Shown: positions 34,895-41,561 of the stretch, piece by piece | Position numbering within the stretch: the first letter of the stretch is position 1 | Layout: every line of letters begins with the position of its first letter | NCBI RefSeq assembly: GCF_029961145.1 | Contig: NZ_JASBRG010000007.1 | Location: 2,584,189-2,648,188, forward strand | Direction: 5' to 3' | Source: Pinibacter soli | Lineage (GTDB): Bacteria; Bacteroidota; Bacteroidia; Chitinophagales; Chitinophagaceae | DNA: 64,000 nt | Notes under the pieces: model-generated | The model's database searches: none | What the model saw: the letters and a program-made list of their open reading frames with translations, nothing else | Told to the model about the DNA's origin: nothing | Position numbers and translations under genes: made by a program

Positions 34895-35485
34895 ATGAAA
34901 CGTATCGCTTTTTTCGACTTCGACGGAACGATCACAACGAAAGATACCTTGCTGGAAAATATAAAGTTCCATAAGGGCAGCTTACGGTTTTATTTTGGCT
35001 TTTTGCTGAATGCCCCTTATTTAGTGGCTTTCAAGGCAAAGGTTATTTCTAACCAAACTGCGAAGGAAAAAGTATTGAAGTTCTTTTTTGGCGGCAGCGA
35101 TGAAATTTCCTTTCAAAAAAAATGCGACGATTTTGCAACGGCAAAACTTCCTGAAATGATCCGCCCGAAAGCAATTCATGAGATAAAAAAACATTTGGAA
35201 CAAGGCACGGAAGTGGTTATCGTTTCTGCTTCTGCGTCTAACTGGTTTCGCAAATGGGCAACTGAGTACAACCTCAAAATGATCAGCACTGCGCTGGAAG
35301 TGCATAACAATAAAATGACCGGAAGAATAAACGGAAGAAATTGTTACGGAGAAGAAAAAGTAGCGTTGATCAATCAACGCTACAACTTAAAAGAGTACGA
35401 CGAAATTTATTGTTACGGTGACACTAGTGGCGATAAACCAATGCTGGCACTGGGCACAAAGACATTTTATAAACCATTCAGGTAA
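34895..35485 (+). CDS. HAD-IB family phosphatase
   Basis: A 196-residue HAD phosphatase of the SerB-like IB subfamily. Motif I is FFDFDGTITTKD (residues 6-17), motif II VIVSASASNWF near 110, and motifs III and IV are NCYGEEK and YCYGDTSGDKPML near 180. In this cluster it is a good candidate for removing the 5-phosphate from polyprenyl-phosphoryl-5-phosphoribose before the DprE1 step; that role is inferred from position. A general phosphomonoesterase role remains possible. Confidence 0.85.
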   Translation: MKRIAFFDFDGTITTKDTLLENIKFHKGSLRFYFGFLLNAPYLVAFKAKVISNQTAKEKVLKFFFGGSDEISFQKKCDDFATAKLPEMIRPKAIHEIKKHLEQGTEVVIVSASASNWFRKWATEYNLKMISTALEVHNNKMTGRINGRNCYGEEKVALINQRYNLKEYDEIYCYGDTSGDKPMLALGTKTFYKPFR

Positions 35486-35612
35486 TTAATAATTAATAAT
35501 TAACAATTAATAGGGCGTCATTTGCTTGCTTGTTGTTTCCTCTCTGTTGGACATTCATTAAGGTCGATTACATGCGGAATGCTACACCTATTAATTCTTA
35601 ATTATTAATTCG
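35484..35612. repeat. Spaced inverted repeat, TTAATAATTAA class (second copy)
   Basis: The left arm (35484-35514) starts at the HAD stop codon; the right arm (about 35588-35612) begins CCTATTAATTCTTAATTATT and runs into the last codons of the next, convergent gene. Arms match those at 22657-22782, but the spacer differs. A degenerate core TCTCTGTTGGACATTC lies in the spacer. Confidence 0.65.
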
Positions 35613-37524
35613 TTTTCACCATTCTCTCCACCGTTTTATACTTGTCTCCCACACTCACTTCTACTAAGTAGATACCGGCTTTGAGGCTTTGCGCATTGAT
35701 GCTTGTATAATAATCTGTTTGTGATTTATAGAACGATTGGCGCTGTATCAGTTTACCATCAACTCCATACACATTGATCACTCCATTTCCTTTTTCAGTA
35801 TTGTTAATGGCGATATTCAGGTTTTCTTTTACCGGATTAGGATAAATTGTTGCGCCGCCTTTGTTATCAACATCTGCCACAGATACGATTTTTGAAAACT
35901 TTACCTGCCCGTCTTTATCTACCTGTTGCAGCCTGTATAGATATTTTGCTTTTGAGTACTGATTATCTGTGAAGGTATATTCTTTCGTAGCGGAAGAACT
36001 GCCGGCAGCCGTTACATTTCCGATGGTCGTAAATACTGTTCCCTCTTCACTTCTTTGCACATCGAAACGGTCTGTATTAAGCTCTTTATCAGTCGCCCAC
36101 TGTACTGTATTTTTTCCGCTGATTTTAGTGGCTTTCACGTACAAAAACTCTACTGGCAGCAATCCTGTAGGATTGGTCATCGTTACAAAATTGGAAGTTG
36201 CTGCGCCCATGTTATCATATACAGTAAGCTGGAATTTAAATACGCCGCCAACCACGCTTTGCGCCGTAGGGAAAGAACTTTGTGCATTAACGAGTGTAAT
36301 CGCAGGACCCGTTAACTGCTTCCAATCGTATGCGATAATATAACCGTCAGGGTCGTATGAGCCGCCCCCGCTCAGGTAAGCATAGTTGTTCGTGGTACTA
36401 AAATCATTTCCTGCATTAGATACGGGAGGTATGTTTGCGCCAATGCCGGGTTTGATCTCTACAGTCATCGTATCATAACCGGCCTTTCCGTAATAATCCA
36501 ACGTGCGCAAAACAAATGTATATGTTCCGGTAACCATTCCTGTAACAGTTGTTGCACTGCTGGATGGTGATGTAATAGTAAAGTTATCAGGACCGGAAAC
36601 TTTTGTCCATTTGTATTCTGCAATGGAACCATCAGCATCGTACGAAGCTCCCCCGTTCAGGGATGCGGTGTTTGCAGGAAGCACGATAATCGTATCGTTA
36701 CCGGCTTTTGAAACTGGGGCCACGTCCACTGGAGCAGACGCTCTTGTGTGCATCAGCATCCATTCGTAAACGTTTGGATTTTGATAAGCATGAGTTTCAT
36801 CGTATACCCATCCCCAGATGCCGTGTCCTCCGGATGGATAATATTTTGCCAGCGGCAAAGGATCAGGAGAAGGCGTACATCCATTGTTCATCTTATCAAT
36901 AATACTTTGGGTATAGCCTACAGGCACTGTTCCATCATCCATGGCGTGAAATGCCCACACAGGCAGATTCGCCTGGTTCATGTAGCAAATACCATTCATG
37001 TTGCCTGGCGCCACACCGCAGCTTACTACGATAGCTGCCAGCTTTGGCGCATTGGTTGGGTCGCTGGTTACGTAATCCCATACACCGCCACCGCCGGCGC
37101 TCAATCCCGTCAGGTACACTCTGTTGGGATCTACCTGCAGATTGGCCATTGCATAGTTATACATTGCGTCCACATAGCTATTGATCCATCCGGTATAGGT
37201 AAGGCTCAATTGAGGGGATAAAACAAGGAACGTATCTTTTACGCCATTGACAGTGAATGCCATCTTCGAACCAGCAGCAATATTATATGGAGGACCGTTG
37301 AATGCTACCTTGTACAAGTCCGTGGTGCCATTTCCTCTTTCTCCGAAACCGTGAAGAAAAATCATTAACGGATATTTTTTTGCAGAACTCCAACCGTAAG
37401 AAGTGGGCTTGTATTCGTAAAAACCCACAAACAGTCCGTTATAGGTAAGAGACTTTGCCACCTGCTGCGCAGACACGCCAAGCGTTACCAGCAGCAGTCC
37501 CACACTGAGAAGAATTGTTTTCAT
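35605..37524 (-). CDS. Esterase-like secreted protein A: alpha/beta hydrolase, 2 PKD modules, T9SS type A sorting
   Basis: First member (by coordinate) of a seven-gene paralogous array. The 639-residue protein has a signal peptide ending VSAQ, then an alpha/beta-hydrolase domain (about 22-262) of the PHB-depolymerase/predicted-peptidase type: LHGFGERGNGTTDL gives the oxyanion loop, Ser142 in TGLSAGGGGVWD is the nucleophile, Asp196 or Asp197 in AFHAMDDGTV and His234 in GGHGIW complete the triad. Two Ig-like PKD/REJ modules (about 268-450) follow, then an FN3-like segment (LPVEFLYVKATKISGKNTVQ) and a type A sorting domain starting TIYPNPVKENL. It is therefore probably secreted by T9SS and held at the surface. 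The ester substrate is unknown. Confidence 0.88.
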   Translation of the reverse strand: MKTILLSVGLLLVTLGVSAQQVAKSLTYNGLFVGFYEYKPTSYGWSSAKKYPLMIFLHGFGERGNGTTDLYKVAFNGPPYNIAAGSKMAFTVNGVKDTFLVLSPQLSLTYTGWINSYVDAMYNYAMANLQVDPNRVYLTGLSAGGGGVWDYVTSDPTNAPKLAAIVVSCGVAPGNMNGICYMNQANLPVWAFHAMDDGTVPVGYTQSIIDKMNNGCTPSPDPLPLAKYYPSGGHGIWGWVYDETHAYQNPNVYEWMLMHTRASAPVDVAPVSKAGNDTIIVLPANTASLNGGASYDADGSIAEYKWTKVSGPDNFTITSPSSSATTVTGMVTGTYTFVLRTLDYYGKAGYDTMTVEIKPGIGANIPPVSNAGNDFSTTNNYAYLSGGGSYDPDGYIIAYDWKQLTGPAITLVNAQSSFPTAQSVVGGVFKFQLTVYDNMGAATSNFVTMTNPTGLLPVEFLYVKATKISGKNTVQWATDKELNTDRFDVQRSEEGTVFTTIGNVTAAGSSSATKEYTFTDNQYSKAKYLYRLQQVDKDGQVKFSKIVSVADVDNKGGATIYPNPVKENLNIAINNTEKGNGVINVYGVDGKLIQRQSFYKSQTDYYTSINAQSLKAGIYLVEVSVGDKYKTVERMVKTN

Positions 37525-38144
37525 ACTCGTACATTGGATTAAATAATCTGGGTATAAGCATTGCCCAAGCTGCTTTTAAAACGTAAAACATGTATAAAAT
37601 CTTTTGTAGAAATGCTGCCAGGGCAAGTATTTTTCCATAGAAAAAATACAAATGATTAGAAATCAGAATATTTGATTCAAAAATTTAGCGCAGATTTTCG
37701 TTTATCACAGCACGTTAGGTGTTCGGAAAATACGTATACAGATAGTAGTTTAACGTGAAAATGGGTTGTAGATAAGTGAAAAACAAATTAAGAATTAGGA
37801 ATTAAGAATTCTTTCTGTGGGACATGCCTGCTAATTCTTGCACCGCTCTGTTTGGACATAAAGGCAATGCAACTAAATAGATTGACCGTTGCAAGGGAAC
37901 AATTCTTAATTCCTAATTCAAAGTCGTTTAGTTAAGGGTTTGAAAAAACAAAAGCATCTCGCTTGTCATCCCGAGGAACGAGGGATCTGGGCCTATCACT
38001 AACGAATACTATGCGTAAACAATCACGCAGATCCCTCCTTCGTCGGGATGACAAGCAGTCTTTCTTTCCTACACATAGCAACCAAGTAATTGAAAAGTTG
38101 CTTAACTAAACGACATTGAATTCTTATTCTTAATTACAAAAAAA
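37525..38144. repeat. Gene-free gap with two repeat elements, one a nested palindrome
   Basis: A spaced inverted repeat of the AATTAAGAATTAGGAATT class has its arms at about 37788-37812 and 37900-37918, with the core in reverse (AATTCTTTCTGTGGGACATGC, 37807-37826). Next to it the exact 14-bp arms GTCGTTTAGTTAAG (37923-37936) and CTTAACTAAACGAC (38101-38114) enclose a second inverted pair, CTTGTCATCCCGAGGAACG (from 37962) and its counterpart ending GGGATGACAAG (38055). No protein-coding gene is seen; open frames are repeat-derived. Confidence 0.75.
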
Positions 38145-38174
38145 GGGCTGACAAGTATTAAAACCTGCCAGCCC
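38145..38174 (-). terminator. Terminator of esterase paralogue B
   Basis: On the minus strand GGGCTGGCAGG and its counterpart CTTGTCAGCCC form an 11-bp stem with two G-U pairs, followed by seven T. It lies 20 bases after the stop at 38194. Confidence 0.75.
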
Positions 38175-38193
38175 AAAAACGGAGTTGCTTAAC

Positions 38194-40743
38194 TTACAGT
38201 TTAACGAATTTCTGCGTAGGCAGTGATTTGCCATCCAGCACTATTTGCACGTAATACACACCTTGTGAAAGGCCCGTAACATCAATTTGCTGACGGAAAT
38301 CGAATTGTCCTTTAGTATATTCAATTGTTTTCGCAGCTTTTCCTGTTGCGTCGAAAATCACTACTTTCATTTTACCGGTAGTTTCATTGTTCACCACCAG
38401 GTTCACGTAGCTCTGTGCAGGATTAGGGCTCAGGCTAAGCGCTGAAGTTGCAGTAACGGCTTTTGTATCTGCAGATACCACACTTGCATTAGAAGCGATA
38501 GCTGTTCCTGCCAGTGACGAAGTAATCGTAAATGAAACCTGTGCGGAAGCTGTAGCACCCAAATCATCTGTAACCACGAGGTTGAATACATAAGTTCCTG
38601 CGATCAATCCCTGAACTGTCGGGAACATTGTATTTGCACCAAGTACGCTTGCAGTGTTTGGTCCGGAAACCTCGTTCCATGCCCATGATGTGATCTTTCC
38701 ATCAGGATCGTAAGATGCGCCTCCACTCAGATATACATAGTTGTTTGCAGACGTGAAGCCGTTACCTGCGTTGCAATAAGGCGCCTTATTATTACTATTT
38801 GCAGCAAATACTGTTACAGTAACCTGAGATGTTGCTGTAAGGCCACCGTTGTCAGTCACTTGTACCTGGTATATATAAGTACCGGCGATCAATCCTGTCA
38901 ATTGAGATGTTTTACCTGTTGGTGTAACTATAGTTCCGCCGGTTGGTCCGCTCACTTTTGTCCATGAGTAGGACGAGATGGTGCCATCAGGATCGTAAGA
39001 CAAGCTGCCATCCAATGTTACAGTTCCCTGAGGAAGTTGCACATTAAAGTTACCACCTGCGCTCGCTACGGGCTGTTTGTTTCCACCTACAGAAAGAGAA
39101 ACCGTTGCAGATGCGGAAGCGCCCTGGTTATCTGTTACTGTTAATTGGAAAACATATGTACCGCCAATCAGGTCTTTTACTGTTGGGAACATGGTGTTGC
39201 CAGACAACAATGTCGCCGTGTTCGGACCACTTACCTGTGACCATGCCCATGCTGCAATGCTGCCGTCAGGATCGTAAGACGCACCACCGCTCAGGTATGC
39301 ATAATTGTTGGTCGTAGAGAAATTATTTCCTGCGTTTGCAACAGGAGCCTTATTACCAGGCGCTGCAGCATTTACAGTAATACTTACATTAGAGGTAGCC
39401 GTTGCTGCATTATTATCGTATACAGTTAACTGATACACATAAGTTCCGGCAACAAGACTTGTAACCTGCGTTGATGCAGTAGTTGGAGAAGTGATAGTTG
39501 ATGTAGAAGGACCACTTACCTGTGCCCATGCGTATCTTGAAATAGAACCGTCAGGATCCTTAGAAGCGCTACCATCCAATGTTACTGAACTTGTCGGCAA
39601 AGTAATTGTTTGATTTGCACCCGCAACAGCAGTTGGAGCCACATTCACAATGGCAGCTGCGTTAACAGAGATTGTTACATTAGCCGAAGAAGTTCCGCCA
39701 GAGTTGTCTGTTACTGTTAACTGGTAAACATAAGTACCTGCGATCAAACCAGTAACAGTTGTTGTAGAAGAAGACGGAGAGGTAATAACTCCCGCAGATG
39801 GTCCGCTAACTTTTGTCCATGAATAAGATGCAATTGAACCGTCGCTGTCTGTAGAACCTGTTCCATTTAAAGTTACAGTGCTTACAGGCAATGTGATCGC
39901 CTGGTTAGCACCGGCATTCGCCACCGGAAGTACGTTTGCAGGAACAACAGGAGTTGTGCCACCCAAATTAGCACGTGACAATGTAAGCATCCACTCATAT
40001 ACGTTAGGATTCTGGTATCCGTGACCCTGGTCAAACGCCATGTCCCAGATGCCATGTCCGCCAGAAGAATAGTATGTAAACTTCGGCTGTACAGTGGGGT
40101 TACACTGCCCCAATTTGATTTGCGCATATTGTGTATTTCCCACCCCTACTGTGCCATCGTCCATTGCGTGGAAAGCCCATACTGCAGTTTTTGCATCTGC
40201 AATGTTGCAGTAATAAGTTCCCTCGCCTGTTCCGCAGCATGGAATGATACCGGCGAACTGCTGAGCGTTTGCTAATGAGTTAGTTGCATATTTCCAAACA
40301 CCACCACCACCGAGGCTTATACCGCAGAGGAATATGCGATTTTGATCGACACTAAGATTTGACTTGGCATATTTCAACATTTCATCTACATAAAATGTTT
40401 CCCAACTGCCGTATTGTACGTCTAATTGGGGGCAAAGCACGAGGAATGTTTCGGCTACACCCGTGTTAGGGTTCGTGAAAGTCATGGTGCTGCCGCCGGC
40501 AATATAGCGCGGTATGCAGTTTGCATTAACCTTGTACAGGTCGGTTGTACCATTACCACGTTCCCCAATTCCGTGCAGGAAAATAATGAGAGGGTATTTT
40601 TTCGAGGTAGTATAACTCGTGGGTTTATATTCATAAAACCCAACTGTTTTGCCATTAGTGGCAACTAAGCTACGTGCAATTTCTTGCGACTTAGCGAATA
40701 GGGAGAGGCATACCATGCCCACAATAATTAAGAGATTTTTCAT
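38194..40743 (-). CDS. Esterase-like secreted protein B: alpha/beta hydrolase, 5 PKD modules, T9SS type A sorting
   Basis: An 849-residue paralogue. The signal peptide ends FAKSQ. The hydrolase domain (about 22-260) has LHGIGERGNGTTDLY, the nucleophile Ser143 in CGISLGGGGVW, Asp195 or Asp196 in AFHAMDDGTVGVGNTQ and His230 in SSGGHGIWD. Five Ig-like modules follow; modules 1, 2 and 4 are of the ITLP...TLDGSGS...DGSI type and modules 3 and 5 of the NNYAYLSGGASYDPDGSI...NTMFPT type. The end (LSPNPAQSYVNLVVNN to VKL) is a type A sorting domain. Its closest relative in the window is protein C, from the shared CCGTGEGT and VGVGNTQYAQIK segments. Confidence 0.88.
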   Translation of the reverse strand: MKNLLIIVGMVCLSLFAKSQEIARSLVATNGKTVGFYEYKPTSYTTSKKYPLIIFLHGIGERGNGTTDLYKVNANCIPRYIAGGSTMTFTNPNTGVAETFLVLCPQLDVQYGSWETFYVDEMLKYAKSNLSVDQNRIFLCGISLGGGGVWKYATNSLANAQQFAGIIPCCGTGEGTYYCNIADAKTAVWAFHAMDDGTVGVGNTQYAQIKLGQCNPTVQPKFTYYSSGGHGIWDMAFDQGHGYQNPNVYEWMLTLSRANLGGTTPVVPANVLPVANAGANQAITLPVSTVTLNGTGSTDSDGSIASYSWTKVSGPSAGVITSPSSSTTTVTGLIAGTYVYQLTVTDNSGGTSSANVTISVNAAAIVNVAPTAVAGANQTITLPTSSVTLDGSASKDPDGSISRYAWAQVSGPSTSTITSPTTASTQVTSLVAGTYVYQLTVYDNNAATATSNVSITVNAAAPGNKAPVANAGNNFSTTNNYAYLSGGASYDPDGSIAAWAWSQVSGPNTATLLSGNTMFPTVKDLIGGTYVFQLTVTDNQGASASATVSLSVGGNKQPVASAGGNFNVQLPQGTVTLDGSLSYDPDGTISSYSWTKVSGPTGGTIVTPTGKTSQLTGLIAGTYIYQVQVTDNGGLTATSQVTVTVFAANSNNKAPYCNAGNGFTSANNYVYLSGGASYDPDGKITSWAWNEVSGPNTASVLGANTMFPTVQGLIAGTYVFNLVVTDDLGATASAQVSFTITSSLAGTAIASNASVVSADTKAVTATSALSLSPNPAQSYVNLVVNNETTGKMKVVIFDATGKAAKTIEYTKGQFDFRQQIDVTGLSQGVYYVQIVLDGKSLPTQKFVKL

Positions 40744-41404
40744 AAAAAAATTAATTCAAGGATTCACTGAAAAAAACCCATTTTATACAATACTGTTTAC
40801 TACTACTTTTCTAACGAAATCAAAACACCTTTCAACACATCTCAAATCCTTAACACAATTCAGTTCCTTGTCATAACTCTTTTGTGAATTTGCAATAACG
40901 TCTTCAAAACATTTCACCTCGAAAGTAAGTACGTGTTAGTTTCATAGTTTTTGGTTGATCGTTTACGCACCAATTTCCATACCACATAATTTCAATCTCT
41001 TAAAAATATCCGATTCGAATATTTTTTGCACCAACCACACGAACGCTACTAATCCATTCAAGTTATCATCAAAGCCAATAAGGATGCTGTCTTCCGGATA
41101 ATCATAAAAAAAATTCGAAAGCTGTATTGCTTTACTAACCGCATGGCACAAACGTTTAGAAGCACTTCCTGGGGGAAGTGGAACAATAGTCTCGAATCAC
41201 TCTTCACGTTTGCTGAAATGCGTGCAAGCAACCGCATGCGGTAAGCTTCACTCTGTGTTTAGAACCTCCAGGATCATATGACCCAACAGCATTCCAAACG
41301 AAATCGTATATGCATAGTACACTATGACATCGATCTCTTTTACAAAGCATCATGCAATAAGAGAAATCTGGGTCGATCTTTTTAGATTGGATAAGGCTTG
41401 TGTA
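40744..41404. other. Gene-poor gap upstream of paralogue B
   Basis: This stretch is A/T-rich. The only frame with some coding look is at 40963-41196 (minus strand). No terminator, RNA gene or mobile element is recognised apart from the adjoining repeat at 41405. Confidence 0.5.
40963..41151 (-). CDS. Possible small orphan gene or gene remnant
   Basis: A TTG-started frame of 62 codons (LCHAVSKAIQLSNFFYDYPE onward, ending LCGMEIGA) with amphipathic composition. The frame remains open upstream to about 41196 and encodes PPGSASKRL, but no ATG is present. I recognise no family. It may be a fragment of a lost gene between paralogues B and C. Confidence 0.22.
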   Translation of the reverse strand: MCHAVSKAIQLSNFFYDYPEDSILIGFDDNLNGLVAFVWLVQKIFESDIFKRLKLCGMEIGA

Positions 41405-41558
41405 ATTTGAAAATTTGAAGACTTGAAAATTTGAAAATGTTCTAAATGCAGTCCTTTCGGATGTTTTACCAATCTCCAAAATTTCGAAGAGATTAAGCTT
41501 AAATCGAAAAGCCACACAGAAACAATTTTCAAATTTTCACATCTTCAAATTATCACAT
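41405..41558. repeat. Spaced inverted repeat, TTTGAAAA class with core, directly 3' of paralogue C
   Basis: The left arm (about 41405-41442) and right arm (about 41525-41558) carry AATTTGAAAATTTG / CAAATTTTCACATC words; the core AGCCACACAGAAACAATTTTC begins at 41510. The element ends 3 bases from the stop codon of paralogue C, exactly as the element at 44512-44664 does for paralogue D. Confidence 0.7.
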
Positions 41559-41561
41559 TAC

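Noticed and set aside
37923-38114. Insertion sequence
   Set aside because: Ends look like terminal inverted repeats, but there is no transposase frame and no obvious target duplication; recorded only as a repeat.
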